Source: Thiohalophilus sp. (GTDB lineage Bacteria > Pseudomonadota > Gammaproteobacteria > UBA6429 > Thiohalophilaceae). From it: DNA of 64,000 bases. The stretch lies in assembly GCF_034522235.1 (NCBI RefSeq), contig NZ_JAXHLN010000003.1, forward strand, positions 310,001 through 374,000, given 5' to 3'. The notes beneath the pieces were generated by a model, which was given only the letters and a program-made list of their open reading frames with translations, had not been told where the DNA came from and did no database searches. The translations under genes were made by a program, and so were the position numbers. This document shows positions 24,315-34,149 of the stretch, in pieces; the stretch's first letter is position 1, and the number at the start of each line of letters is the position of its first letter.

Positions 24315-25562
24315 TCAGGGCAGGGTGGCTTCGCCGGCATACAGCTCGGCCAGCGATTCACGTTCGCGTACTACATGGATCTGATCGCCATCGACCATGA
24401 TCTCGGCGGCGCGCGGCCGGGTGTTGTAATTGGAACTCATGGAAAAACCATAGGCGCCACAGGAGCGCACCGCCAGCAAGTCGCCTTCGGCGACCGACAG
24501 GGCGCGATCCTTGCCGAGGAAGTCGCCGGTCTCGCAAACCGGTCCGACCACGTCATAATAACGGGGATCGCCGTGGGGTTCGGTGTTGACCGGGATGATC
24601 TCCTGCCAGGCGTTGTACAGGGCCGGGCGCATCAGATCGTTCATCGCCGCATCGACAATGGCGAAGTTCTTGTCCGGGGTTTGCTTGAGGTATTCGATCT
24701 GTGTGACCAGAATACCGGCATTGCCGGCGATGGCCCGTCCCGGTTCCAGTAAAATGGTTTGCGGCCGGTCGGCCAGCAGTTCGCGCAGGGCCGCGGCATA
24801 ATCGCCCGGCTCCGGCGGTGTCTCCTCGTGATAACGGATCCCCAGACCGCCGCCCAGATCCAGGTGTTCGATCGGGATACCGTCCTGCTCCAGCTGATCC
24901 ACCAGCAACAGCACCCGGCTCAGCGCATCCAGAAACGGTTCGGTCTCGGTCAGTTGCGAACCGATATGACAATCGATGCCGACAACGGTGATGTGCGCCA
25001 GATCGGCGGCGCGGGCATAGACGTCCGGCGCCTGATCGATGCCGATACCGAACTTGTTCTCCTTGAGGCCGGTGGAAATATAGGGATGGGTTCGGGCGTC
25101 CACATCCGGATTGACCCGCAACGACACCGGCGCGCTGAGGTTCAGTTCGCCGGCGATCTGGTTGAGACGCCGCAGCTCGGATTCGGACTCCACGTTAAAA
25201 CAGTGAATGCCCACTTCCAGCGCACGGCGCATCTCATCGGGCCGTTTGCCGACACCGGAGAAGACCACTTTGGCCGGATCGCCGCCGGCGGCCAGCACCC
25301 GTTCCAGCTCGCCCTGGGAGACGATATCGAAGCCGGAACCCAGGCGCGCGAACAGGTTGAGCACCGCCAGGTTGGCATTGGCCTTGACCGCGTAACAGAC
25401 CAGGTGTGGATGATCGCCCAGGGCCTGGTCGAAGGCCTGCCAGTGGCGCTCCAGTGTGGCGCGGGAATAGACATAACAGGGCGTGCCGTGTTGCGCGGCA
25501 ATTGCGGCCACCGGCACCTGTTCGGCGTACAGCTCGCCGTTGCGATAATTGAAATGATCCAT
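24315..25562 (-). CDS. lysA: diaminopimelate decarboxylase
   Basis: PLP enzyme that makes lysine from meso-diaminopimelate. The 415-residue protein shows the PLP-lysine block CYAVKANANLAVLNLFARLGSGFDIVSQGEL, the glycine-rich phosphate loop LDLGGGLGIRY, LEPGRAIAGNAG, and the C-terminal GPVCETGDFLGKDR with the active cysteine of the partner subunit, plus GAYGFSMSSNYNTRPR. It follows lptM after 6 bp, a conserved gammaproteobacterial arrangement. Confidence 0.97.
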   Translation of the reverse strand: MDHFNYRNGELYAEQVPVAAIAAQHGTPCYVYSRATLERHWQAFDQALGDHPHLVCYAVKANANLAVLNLFARLGSGFDIVSQGELERVLAAGGDPAKVVFSGVGKRPDEMRRALEVGIHCFNVESESELRRLNQIAGELNLSAPVSLRVNPDVDARTHPYISTGLKENKFGIGIDQAPDVYARAADLAHITVVGIDCHIGSQLTETEPFLDALSRVLLLVDQLEQDGIPIEHLDLGGGLGIRYHEETPPEPGDYAAALRELLADRPQTILLEPGRAIAGNAGILVTQIEYLKQTPDKNFAIVDAAMNDLMRPALYNAWQEIIPVNTEPHGDPRYYDVVGPVCETGDFLGKDRALSVAEGDLLAVRSCGAYGFSMSSNYNTRPRAAEIMVDGDQIHVVRERESLAELYAGEATLP

Positions 25563-25568
25563 GCTCGT

Positions 25569-25706
25569 TCAGGAATCCTGTCGGGTTTGTTGTTGTTCGT
25601 CGGGCAGGTAGAGGGGACCTTTCTTGCCGCAGCCGGCGAGCATGCTGCCAACGCCCAGGACAATAACCAGAAGGATAAACAGGGTTTGTGGCCAGCAGAA
25701 GCGCAT
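25569..25706 (-). CDS. lptM: LPS translocon maturation lipoprotein LptM
   Basis: A 45-residue lipoprotein. Reading from the ATG complement at 25704-25706 gives MRFCWPQTLFILLVIVLGVG, then SMLAGCGKKGPLYLP and a short polar tail ending at TGA 25569. The lipobox LAGC and the GCGKKGPLYLP motif right after it are diagnostic for LptM (YifL), which assists disulfide maturation of LptD. It stands 6 bp before lysA, the usual place. The start is followed upstream by the divergent gene at 25800. Confidence 0.92.
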   Translation of the reverse strand: MRFCWPQTLFILLVIVLGVGSMLAGCGKKGPLYLPDEQQQTRQDS

Positions 25707-25799
25707 GGGCGGACTCATTTATAGAAGGTTTGTGGCATTATACGCGGATGGCCGGACCGATGTCAGAGGTCGCGGCCCCATCAACAGCCGGTAACGCGT

Positions 25800-26450
25800 A
25801 TGCTGACCAAAATAGTTATTCTGGGAATTTCACTGCTGGGGCTGGTGCTGCTGATGGCCGGCATCGCCCGGCTGTTTCGGCGCAAGCTGTTGCGCGGTGC
25901 CCTGGAAGGGCTCAGCGGCCTGCTGTTGATCTTTGCCGCCATCCTGAGCTGGTCGGTGGCGCTGAATCTGTATGGTTATCAACGCTTCACGCAGGAGCAA
26001 CCGATTGCCACGCTGCGTTTCGAAGCGCGCGGGCCGCAGGCCTTTCGGGTCTATGTGATCCACCCCGATCAGTTGTCGCAGAGTTTCGACTTGCGCGGTG
26101 ACGAATGGCAGATCGATGCACGGGTTCTGAAATGGAGCGGGCTGGCGACCATGCTGGGTCTGGACACTGCCTATCAACTGGATCGCCTGACCGGCCGTTT
26201 CCGGAATCTGCAACAGGCCCGGGAATCGCCGCATACCGTCTACAGTCTGTACCAGCCGCGCGGCATGGATATCTGGCAACTGGCCCGCGAGTACCGGGGC
26301 TGGTTGCCATGGGTCGATGCGATCTATGGCAGCGCCACCTACATGCCGATGGCGGATCGCGCCGAATACACGGTCAGCCTGACCACCAGCGGCCTGATCG
26401 CCCGGCCCGACAACGCCGTTGCCGAACAGGCAGTGCGCCGCTGGCGCTGA
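25800..26450 (+). CDS. inner-membrane protein of unknown function
   Basis: A 216-residue protein with two N-terminal membrane helices (MLTKIVILGISLLGLVLLMAGI, then LSGLLLIFAAILSWSVALNLYGY) and a soluble C-terminal domain of ~160 residues. That domain contains YVIHPDQLSQSFDLRGDEWQIDARVLKW and ARVYG-like YGSATYMPMADRAEYTVSLTTSGLIAR. Similar proteins with a YGSA.Y....... end are conserved hypotheticals in gammaproteobacteria. It is divergent from lptM-lysA, where cyaY is found in other species. No function is proposed. Confidence 0.7.
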   Translation: MLTKIVILGISLLGLVLLMAGIARLFRRKLLRGALEGLSGLLLIFAAILSWSVALNLYGYQRFTQEQPIATLRFEARGPQAFRVYVIHPDQLSQSFDLRGDEWQIDARVLKWSGLATMLGLDTAYQLDRLTGRFRNLQQARESPHTVYSLYQPRGMDIWQLAREYRGWLPWVDAIYGSATYMPMADRAEYTVSLTTSGLIARPDNAVAEQAVRRWR

Positions 26451-26484
26451 ACAGGTGCGTTAACGCATAGATCATAAAAGCATT

Positions 26485-26583
26485 ACCACCAAGACGCCAA
26501 GACACAAAGAATTCGTTGTTTGGGTTCCGGGAAGTCCCGATTCACCACTTTATTCCCCCTGGTGTCTTCGTGTCCTGGTGGTG
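26485..26583. repeat. ACCACCAAGACGCCAAGACAC-type inverted repeat
   Basis: Left arm 26485-26510 (ACCACCAAGACGCCAAGACA) and right arm 26560-26583 (reverse complement with few changes) enclose ~50 bp. It sits directly upstream of the histidine kinase start. It is a different family from the CGCAGAGGCGC element but has the same paired-arm layout. Confidence 0.75.
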
Positions 26584-26623
26584 AGATTTTCGTCGAGCCG
26601 CCTGACGGACAGGAAGCGAAACG

Positions 26624-28594
26624 TTGCGTATACGAACCAACATCTTCATCTGGGTATTTTTCGCCACGGTAGTGCCGCTGACCGGTCTGATGCTGGGTGC
26701 GACCTATTACAGTCAGAGTGCCTATCAACAGGCGGTTTCCCACGATGTGTTATCGAGTCTGGAAAGCGTCTCCCGCGAGCTGGAACGGCATCTGCGGGAT
26801 AATCAGGAGCTGGCGCAGGGGATGGCGCGCGCGCCGGCGGTACAGGAATTTGTCCCGGTACTGGCCGGGCAGACCGCCGGTCGTCTGCCGACCCAGAGTC
26901 GCCGTTTGCGCGCGCAGGTCAATCGCTATTTCGAAGGCTTTCAGACCATTTTGCCCGGCACCTTTTATCTGCGCCTGCTGGACACTAATGGCAACACCCT
27001 GGTCAAGGTCAGTCACAACAACCGCAGTGTCCCCGCGTACGAGAGCCTGTCGGGACTGGCGTATGTCGAGCAGGAGATCAATTCCGAAAAGTTCGTCACG
27101 CGGCTGCGCGAACTGGCCCCGGAACAGGCACATGCGCTGGATCTGCCGCACAACCGGCTCAATGAGATGCTGGAGTTCAACTTTCCCTTGCTCGATTATG
27201 TGGTGCCGCTGTATCAGGATGATCAGTGGGTCGGCGCGTTGACCGTCACCCTCGGCGGCCGGCATCTGGATCGGATCTTGGATAACGCCTCGCGCCTGTA
27301 TCAGGGCGAACTGTTTGTGGTGGAAAACAACCCCGACGATCCGCAACGCCACGGCCGGATTTTATATGACAAGGGCAGCGATATCCGTTTTGCCCAGATC
27401 CGGGCCGATGCGGTCTTTGTCGGTGACAAATACGACAAACAGATGTTGAACGAGGTGGTGGACAGTACCAGCGGCCTGTACCGGAGTGAAGACGAGCGTT
27501 TCCATAACTATTATGTCGAGCTGATTCCCTATCCGGATCGACTGATCAGCTGGGTGCTGACCTCGCACATCGATTCAAGCGTTATATTCTCCCCCTATTC
27601 GACGATTCGCATCGGCATCGGGCTGTTCGGTATTGCCGCGCTGATTATTACCCTGCTACTGACCGACATCGGCGTGCGCAAGGTGGCGCAACCGGTCTGT
27701 CGCCTGGCCGGGCGGCTCAAGGCCTATGCCAATGGGGATCATGCCCAGCGTGCCGAGGAGAAGCAGGCGATCGATGAAATCGGGGCCCTGGCCCAGGCCT
27801 TCAATTACCTGGCCGATACCCTGGATACCGCGCGCGAGCAGCGCGATCGCGCCGAACACATGATGTTACAAAGCAACAAGCTGGCCAGCATCGGCCAGAT
27901 GGCGGCGGGTATCGGTCATGAGATCAATAACCCGTTGAACAATGTGCTCTCCTATACCAAATTATTGCAGCGCACCTTGCAAAAAGGGGAATACACTGAT
28001 GCACAAACCCGTCAACGTTTAAACGCGGATCTGGAGGCGCTGCGCGACGAGGCGCTGCGGGCCTCGGATATCGTGCGCGGTATTCTCAACTTCGCCCGCC
28101 AGGTGCCGCCGCAATACACCCGCTTTGAGGTTCGGCCCTGGCTGGAGAATACCCTGGCGCTGGTCAGACAGGCCGCCAGGGGACGACGTGTGAATCTGAA
28201 CCTGCAGTGTGATTTCGCGGGTGAGCTGGAAGGCGATCGCAGCCAGCTGCAGCAGGCATTGATCAACCTGCTGTTAAATGCGATTCAGGCCAGCCCCCCG
28301 GATACCGAGGTGCTGATCCGCTGCCGGAACGAAGCGAGGCAATTGATACTGACCATTCGCGATGAAGGCGAGGGTATCGCACCGGAGAAACTGGATAATA
28401 TTTTTGATCCCTTCTTCAGTACCAAGGCCGAAGGCGAGGGTAGCGGGCTGGGGCTGTCGATCAGCCTGGGGATCATCGAATACCATAACGGCACGCTGAC
28501 GATCGAAAACAACCCCGATGCTGGTGTCACCGCCACAGTTGTACTACCGTTACAGGCCGACAGCGCGAACCAGGAACGAGTCGCCAATGCATAA
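26624..28594 (+). CDS. sensor histidine kinase (Cache-like sensor, HAMP, HisKA/HATPase)
   Basis: A 656-residue membrane kinase with a TTG start that has AGGA nine bases upstream; no suitable ATG exists nearby. One membrane helix (IFIWVFFATVVPLTGLMLGATYY), then a ~300-residue periplasmic region with double-Cache-like features (FYLRLLDTNGNTLVKVSHN), a second helix (IGIGLFGIAALIITLLL), and HAMP. The H-box GIGHEINNPLNN has the phosphoacceptor His432. ATP-binding motifs follow: ALINLLLNAIQASP, DEGEGIAPEKL, and GSGLGLSISLGI. It overlaps the NtrC-type regulator gene by 8 bases. The signal is unknown. Confidence 0.93.
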   Translation: MRIRTNIFIWVFFATVVPLTGLMLGATYYSQSAYQQAVSHDVLSSLESVSRELERHLRDNQELAQGMARAPAVQEFVPVLAGQTAGRLPTQSRRLRAQVNRYFEGFQTILPGTFYLRLLDTNGNTLVKVSHNNRSVPAYESLSGLAYVEQEINSEKFVTRLRELAPEQAHALDLPHNRLNEMLEFNFPLLDYVVPLYQDDQWVGALTVTLGGRHLDRILDNASRLYQGELFVVENNPDDPQRHGRILYDKGSDIRFAQIRADAVFVGDKYDKQMLNEVVDSTSGLYRSEDERFHNYYVELIPYPDRLISWVLTSHIDSSVIFSPYSTIRIGIGLFGIAALIITLLLTDIGVRKVAQPVCRLAGRLKAYANGDHAQRAEEKQAIDEIGALAQAFNYLADTLDTAREQRDRAEHMMLQSNKLASIGQMAAGIGHEINNPLNNVLSYTKLLQRTLQKGEYTDAQTRQRLNADLEALRDEALRASDIVRGILNFARQVPPQYTRFEVRPWLENTLALVRQAARGRRVNLNLQCDFAGELEGDRSQLQQALINLLLNAIQASPPDTEVLIRCRNEARQLILTIRDEGEGIAPEKLDNIFDPFFSTKAEGEGSGLGLSISLGIIEYHNGTLTIENNPDAGVTATVVLPLQADSANQERVANA

Positions 28595-29936
28595 CCCGCC
28601 CGTCATACTGTTTGTCGACGATGATCCCAAAGCCGGTGAGCTGATGGCCCGCTTCACCGAAGAGGCTGAGTTCGAATGCCGGGTCTATCAGGAACCGCTC
28701 GCCGCGCTGGAGTATTTCAAACAGCACCCGGTACAGCTGATTGTCAGCGATCTGCGCATGCCCGATATGAGCGGCACCGAACTGTTGCAGGCGGTCCGCG
28801 AGCAGGACAGCCATATTCCTTTTATTATCATCACCGGTTACGCCAACGTGGATAATGCCATCGAGGCCATGCGTCACGGTGCCACCGACTTTATCAAAAA
28901 ACCTTATGATATGGACGAGTTGCAGCTGCTGATCGAGCGCAACCTCAAGCTCGACGCGCTGCGCCAGGAAAACCAGCTGCTCAAGCGTCAACTCAGTGAC
29001 GAGCGCAACCGCTTTGGCATGGTCGGTCACGCCGATCCGATCGTGGAAATCTACAAAATCATCAGCAAGATCGCCGACATCCGCTGCAACGTCGTCATCG
29101 AAGGCGAATCGGGTACCGGCAAGGAGCTGGCGGCGCGGGCCATTCACTACCAGAGTGAATATGCTGACCAGCCGTTTGTGGTGATCGACTGCGGCGCACT
29201 GACCGATACTCTGCTGGAAAACGAGCTGTTCGGTCATGAGAAGGGCGCCTTTACCGGCGCGCATCAAAGCAAACGCGGTTTGCTGGAGATGGCCACGGGT
29301 GGCACGGTGTTTCTGGATGAGATCGGCAACATCACCGATGCCATGCAGATCAAGCTGATGCGCGCGATTCAGGAGCAGCAGATCACCCGCGTCGGCGGCC
29401 TGCAACCCACCCCCATCGATGTGCGCTTTATCGTGGCAACCAATCAGGATATCGATCAGCTGGTGAGCGAGGGCAAGTTCCGCCACGATCTCTATCATCG
29501 TCTGAATGTGGTTAAATTCCGCATGCCGCCATTACGCCAGCGGCGGGACGACATTCCCCTGCTGGTACGCCACTTTATCGACCATTACGCTAAATTGTAT
29601 GGCCGGGAGGTCAGGGAGTTCGATCGGGAATCCATGCAGAAGCTGATGGAACATGACTGGCCCGGCAATGTCCGCGAACTGCAAAATCTTGTCGAGCGCA
29701 CCATCGCCCTGGCCGACAGTCCGGTATTGCACCTGGATGATATCGACAGCATCCGCAGCGGAGGCGGTATCGATAGCGATCTGCCCAGCCTGGCCGAACT
29801 GGAAAAACGCTATATCTACAAGATCCTGGATCGCTTCAACGGCAGCCGGGATAAGACCGCCGAAACCCTGGGTATCAACAAATCCACCCTGTGGCGTAAA
29901 CTGCAAAGCTACAAACAGGAAGACGGTAGCGAATAA
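28587..29936 (+). CDS. sigma54-dependent NtrC-family response regulator
   Basis: A 449-residue regulator starting at the ATG that overlaps the kinase stop; an upstream frame extension to 28518 is not used. Receiver domain with acidic DDD 11-13, phosphoacceptor Asp55 (IVSDLRMPDMSG) and FIIITGYANV. The AAA domain has Walker A GESGTGKELAARAIH, the sigma54 contact loop GAFTGA (220-225), and FLDEIGN. The C-terminal Fis-type HTH is NGSRDKTAETLGINKSTLWRKLQ. It should activate RpoN promoters. No obvious target or sigma54 site was found beside it. Confidence 0.95.
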   Translation: MHNPPVILFVDDDPKAGELMARFTEEAEFECRVYQEPLAALEYFKQHPVQLIVSDLRMPDMSGTELLQAVREQDSHIPFIIITGYANVDNAIEAMRHGATDFIKKPYDMDELQLLIERNLKLDALRQENQLLKRQLSDERNRFGMVGHADPIVEIYKIISKIADIRCNVVIEGESGTGKELAARAIHYQSEYADQPFVVIDCGALTDTLLENELFGHEKGAFTGAHQSKRGLLEMATGGTVFLDEIGNITDAMQIKLMRAIQEQQITRVGGLQPTPIDVRFIVATNQDIDQLVSEGKFRHDLYHRLNVVKFRMPPLRQRRDDIPLLVRHFIDHYAKLYGREVREFDRESMQKLMEHDWPGNVRELQNLVERTIALADSPVLHLDDIDSIRSGGGIDSDLPSLAELEKRYIYKILDRFNGSRDKTAETLGINKSTLWRKLQSYKQEDGSE

Positions 29937-29970
29937 CTATGCCGAGACATTTCTCAATTGCTCTTGAAGT

Positions 29971-30124
29971 TAACGCGGAGCTCGCGGAGTCGCAGAGGCG
30001 CAAAGTAAAAATTATCTGAGTTTACTGTGCTAGTGGATTAACACACAGCCCATAAAAGTGTTCATAGTCACTGTTATAAAATCACTTCTCCGCGTCTCTG
30101 CGACTCCGCGAGCTCCGCGTTTTT
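29971..30124. repeat. paired GC-rich dispersed repeat (inverted copies)
   Basis: Copies at 29971-30006 and 30086-30124 of the CGCGGAGCTCGCGGAGTCGC element face each other around ~80 bp. This nearly fills the 298-bp space between the regulator and the DUF255 gene; nothing else was seen there. Confidence 0.8.
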
Positions 30125-30234
30125 TACCAGGCTGTCGAATAAGTAGATTGAGCGTATTGCTCATGCGACACTCCGCTGAATTTTTACATGCTACTATTGT
30201 CTCAATCACGGGCTTCAGGTAGATATTCGCGATT

Positions 30235-32049
30235 ATGTCATTGCTTTCCAAATGGTTATGTTGTCTCGGTTTGTTGCTGTTGCCGGCAAGCGCCGTCGGT
30301 GACGAGCTGCGCAATCGGCTGGCGGATCACGGTTCGGCCTATCTGGCCATGCATGGGGAAGATCCGGTGCACTGGCAACAATGGAATGCGGACACAGTCG
30401 AGCTGGCCAGGGCGCAGGACAAGTTGCTTTATATTTCCAGCGGCTATTTTTCCTGTCACTGGTGTCACGTTATGCAGCGTGAGAGCTATCAAAACGATCA
30501 AATCGCCGCGCTGCTCAATGAGCACTTCATCCCGGTCAAGGTGGATCGCGAACTGAATCCGGCACTGGATGATCGCCTGATCGATTTTGTCGAGCGTACC
30601 CAGGGTTACAGCGGCTGGCCGTTGAATGTCTTTGTCACGCCGGAAGGGTATCCGCTGGTGGGGACGGTCTATCAACCTCCGGAAGATTTTAAGAATATCC
30701 TGGAGCGCATCCGTGATGAATGGCAGTCGGAGGCGGCCCAGCTCAAGGCACTGGCCCGGGATACGACAGCGCAACTGAGTCGTCACGCACCGCCGCTACG
30801 CGATGTCAGTGCCGCTGAACTGCGCGACAAGTTCCTCAAGGCCAGTCTTGGCCGGGCCGATGAGCTGGAAGGCGGTTTTGGCAGCGAGAACAAGTTTCCC
30901 TCGGTACCGCAATTGAATGCCTTGCTGACAATCCATCAACAGGACAGGCAAGGCACGCTGGATGATTTTTTGAACCTTACCCTGCAGAGCATGGCGCGCC
31001 AGGGCTTGTATGATCATCTGGCAGGCGGTTTTTTCCGTTATACCGTCGATCCGGGCTGGCAAGAGCCGCACTTTGAAAAAATGTTGTACGACAATGCGCT
31101 GCTGGCTTCCCTCTATTTGCGTGCGGCAAGGGTACTGGATGAGCCGGCATACCGCCGGGTTGCCCTGGAGACGCTGGAGTTTATGCGCCGCGATTTTCAG
31201 CGGGATAACGGCGGCTTGTTGTCGAGTTTCTCCGCCATCGACAATCAAGGCATCGAGGGCGGCTATTACCTGTGGCGGGAAGCGGAACTCGAACAGCTGC
31301 TCAGCGACGCGGAGTTCGATGTGGCGCGCCGCGTCTGGGGCGTGAGCGGCCCGCCGGAACTGGAGCACGGTCATCATCTGCGTATCGCCTCGAGTGTCGA
31401 AACAGTGGCTGATGCACGGCAACAGCCCGTTGAGCAGATCGAGCAAATCCTGGCGCGCAGCCGTGCCAAGCTTCTGCAGCAACGTCGCCAACGCACCCTG
31501 CCGGCGGATACCAAGCAGATTGCCGCCTGGAACGGTCTGGCACTCTCCGCCTTTGTCGCCGGCGCGCGCGAAGATCACGGACTGAAGCAGGCCGCGGTGG
31601 CGTTACAGGGATTTATTATCGATCAGCTGTGGGACGGTTCGCAGCTCAAGCGGGCCCACGGTGAGCAGCAGCAACTGGGTCGTGTTGGACTGGAGGATTA
31701 CGCATATGTCGCGCAGGGCCTGCTGGATTATGCGCGTTATCGCAATGACGAGGCGACATTGAACGTCGCCGGCGACATCATCCACCAGGCCTGGGAGGAC
31801 TTTCTCAGCCCCGAGGGCTGGTTATTGCAGCGCCAGTCCCTGCTTAAATATGGCGCCCGCCAGTCGGTACTGGCCGATGGCCCCATGCCGGCGCCTTCGG
31901 CGGTGTTGATGCGGGCCACCCGAACATTGCTGGATCAGCGTCCCGATCCGGCACTGGAAAAGTCGCTGCAGCTGGCGCTGGGATTACGCGAGGCGGCCAT
32001 GCTGGAGTTACCGTTCTGGTATGCCGGCCATATCATGCTGCAGCGCTGA
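30235..32049 (+). CDS. exported DUF255 thioredoxin-like protein (YyaL type)
   Basis: A 604-residue protein. A Sec signal (LLSKWLCCLGLLLLPASAVG) is followed by the thioredoxin-like DUF255 domain. Family signatures are YLAMHGEDPVHWQQW, the active CHWC (Cys74, Cys77) in SSGYFSCHWCHVMQRESY, and YSGWPLNVFVTPEGYPLVG. The remaining ~400 residues form a glycosidase-like alpha/alpha barrel (EPHFEKMLYDNALLASLYL, WNGLALSAFVAGAR). Most YyaL proteins are cytosolic; the signal peptide implies a periplasmic version. Its reaction is not established. Confidence 0.88.
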   Translation: MSLLSKWLCCLGLLLLPASAVGDELRNRLADHGSAYLAMHGEDPVHWQQWNADTVELARAQDKLLYISSGYFSCHWCHVMQRESYQNDQIAALLNEHFIPVKVDRELNPALDDRLIDFVERTQGYSGWPLNVFVTPEGYPLVGTVYQPPEDFKNILERIRDEWQSEAAQLKALARDTTAQLSRHAPPLRDVSAAELRDKFLKASLGRADELEGGFGSENKFPSVPQLNALLTIHQQDRQGTLDDFLNLTLQSMARQGLYDHLAGGFFRYTVDPGWQEPHFEKMLYDNALLASLYLRAARVLDEPAYRRVALETLEFMRRDFQRDNGGLLSSFSAIDNQGIEGGYYLWREAELEQLLSDAEFDVARRVWGVSGPPELEHGHHLRIASSVETVADARQQPVEQIEQILARSRAKLLQQRRQRTLPADTKQIAAWNGLALSAFVAGAREDHGLKQAAVALQGFIIDQLWDGSQLKRAHGEQQQLGRVGLEDYAYVAQGLLDYARYRNDEATLNVAGDIIHQAWEDFLSPEGWLLQRQSLLKYGARQSVLADGPMPAPSAVLMRATRTLLDQRPDPALEKSLQLALGLREAAMLELPFWYAGHIMLQR

Positions 32050-32066
32050 GCCCGGTCGGATCGGGA

Positions 32067-33764
32067 TCAGGCAATGAACAACGTGCTCGGATCCACCGGC
32101 GGCCGTTCCAGCACTTCAAACTCGAACTGGTTGAAAGAGTGGGTCGAGAGCAACAACTTTCTTAATCGCACATAAAACAGACGACGCTTCATATTGACCG
32201 AGATAATCGAGTCGATATCAAACACCGAGGCGGGGATGATCAGGCTGCGCCGTTGTTGTACCGAGACTTGTTTGGGGATCAACAGGCCGCGAAAATAGCC
32301 GGTGCCTTCACCGGTACCCTGCAGACCTTTGATCGCGATGGGTACGGCGGAGTTGGCCACGCTCATGATCCCCAGCTCCATCCCTTCGCCAGGCCGGGTC
32401 TTGAGCCAGCGGACCATCCCGAGCTGCCAATGCAGGCAGTTCTGGCTGTCGCACCAGGCGACCACTTCGCCGACCTTGACGTTCGAGCAGCCCGACTCGG
32501 GGGTGCAGGCCAGGGCCGCGCCATGGGGGCTGGCGTTCTGTTGCCACCAGGGGTTGGCATCATACTCGCGCGTGGTGTGGTAACTGTCCTTTTGCATCGC
32601 CTCGTCATAGGCGGTGGCCAGCACCTCGGAAGGGATATCGTCCTGGTCGCGATACCTGATGACGAACTCATCCATCTCCGGTGTAAAGTCATTACGCCGA
32701 TTAATATAGTGATGCGAAGCATTAAGCCCCATCGCCATGCGGATGGTCGCCCTGGCGCTGTGGCGCGGCGTCCGGCGTTTCAGAGCCCCCCGCCAGGCAT
32801 CGGATAAACGCAACAGCATGTCCCGCTGATAACGCAGCACCATGGAATGCCTGTCTTCTTCCAGATTATGCATGGTGGTCTTGAGTATCCGTTGCAGGTG
32901 TGCCTCCAGGCGCTGTTTGACCTCATGGATATCGATGATGCGCCCGTCGTGCGGCTGCCACCGGATCTCCTCGCTGATAAAGCGCGGCGGCTGATCCGAC
33001 TCAAAGTCCAATGCAAATTCCCCGGTCAGGCTGTGTCCCGCCAGTGGACGTAGATGACAGTACAGCGTCCAGGCGGAAACCAGGTAATGAATATCATCGG
33101 CTTCGCCGGGCATCAGATGATAGGGCTCGGCCAGCGAGAGCAGCAATGCGCGCTTGTAGACCAGATCGATGGTGTAGTTGACCGGCAGGCTGTAATCGGG
33201 GACCGGATCATCCACCGGCTGATCGTGATAGCCCCGTGATTCGGCGTAACGGTATAACTGGTGCAGCTCGTACCAGATCTTGTCCGGTTCGTTGGCATAA
33301 ACCATGTAACAGGTCAGCAAGCGGCGGCCCAGATACTGGATAGTTTGATAAATGGCCTCGCGCAATAGTAACTGTTGATGCTCCCTGGTCGAATCGGCCA
33401 GGGCCAGTTCACTGACGATGATCTTGTAACCGGTGGCCATGCCTTCCAGGACGGCGTGAAGGTCGTGATAAGTGTCGAGGTTTTTCCGGCTCAGCGGAAT
33501 CTGCGCCTGTTTCAGATGCCGCGCGAGGGTCACCAGCAGCTGACGCGCCACCGGCCGCAGCGTATCCAGCAGCTGGATCCGATCAGCAGGCGAGCAGGTT
33601 GACTGGTTGAGCAGCTTGAGCTGATCGACAAACAGGTGGACCGTCTTGCGGGTATTGGCGGTGGGCAGGTCGTGAATCCACTGGCGAAGCTTCTTGATCC
33701 GTAGTGGCGGCCGACCCCGTCGCGTCAGCTCCCGGGAGGGGATATCCAGAGCAGGTAACGTCAC
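32067..33764 (-). CDS. large protein of unknown function, possibly a cyclic-di-GMP-type effector
   Basis: A 565-residue soluble protein. The N-terminal ~330 residues are helical (VHLFVDQLKLLNQSTCSPADRIQLLDTLRP; YLGRRLLTCYMVYANEPDKIWYELHQLYRYAESRG). The C-terminal ~120 residues look like a small beta-barrel (VRWLKTRPGEGMELGIMSV, RSLIIPASVFDIDSIISVN). A basic stretch RTPRHSARATIRMAMGLNAS lies between. This recalls PilZ-domain proteins that bind cyclic di-GMP but I cannot show the full RxxxR...DxSxxG pattern. It is convergent with the DUF255 gene, with no operon partner. Confidence 0.65.
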   Translation of the reverse strand: MTLPALDIPSRELTRRGRPPLRIKKLRQWIHDLPTANTRKTVHLFVDQLKLLNQSTCSPADRIQLLDTLRPVARQLLVTLARHLKQAQIPLSRKNLDTYHDLHAVLEGMATGYKIIVSELALADSTREHQQLLLREAIYQTIQYLGRRLLTCYMVYANEPDKIWYELHQLYRYAESRGYHDQPVDDPVPDYSLPVNYTIDLVYKRALLLSLAEPYHLMPGEADDIHYLVSAWTLYCHLRPLAGHSLTGEFALDFESDQPPRFISEEIRWQPHDGRIIDIHEVKQRLEAHLQRILKTTMHNLEEDRHSMVLRYQRDMLLRLSDAWRGALKRRTPRHSARATIRMAMGLNASHHYINRRNDFTPEMDEFVIRYRDQDDIPSEVLATAYDEAMQKDSYHTTREYDANPWWQQNASPHGAALACTPESGCSNVKVGEVVAWCDSQNCLHWQLGMVRWLKTRPGEGMELGIMSVANSAVPIAIKGLQGTGEGTGYFRGLLIPKQVSVQQRRSLIIPASVFDIDSIISVNMKRRLFYVRLRKLLLSTHSFNQFEFEVLERPPVDPSTLFIA

Positions 33765-33956
33765 GTGTGCATCATCCAGTTGCCAGGTTACGGGAAAAGT
33801 ATAACGCAGTCAGCGGGGGGGTGTATGGTGCAAACTGCATAACGCTGGTGTGCATTTCGCGACCACAGGATGCTGTGGTCGGAAACGACGAGGAAGCTTT
33901 TGTGATCCGGGCAGAGCTTTTGTCAGAAAACACTTAAACTTATGGCGCATTTCCCC

Positions 33957-33990
33957 CACTATGCCTGTCAGGCGCGGAGTTTGCATAGTG
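33957..33990. other. inverted repeat in the 385-bp gap before the decayed binding-protein gene
   Basis: CACTATGC and GCATAGTG pair perfectly across an 18-base loop. The rest of 33765-34149 holds no convincing gene; an AAGGGG ribosome site stands before 34150. Confidence 0.4.
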
Positions 33991-34149
33991 TCGTGTCGGA
34001 CCCGTTACCGGCCGGACAAATAACAACAAAAAATGCCGGTAAATTACAGAGACTGCCTGTCGCACGGCAATAATAATGCCGGCGATATCGGACGCTGTCT
34101 TGCCTTTGCGGCAACAACAGGTATTTGCACAACAAAATAAGGGGCCAGC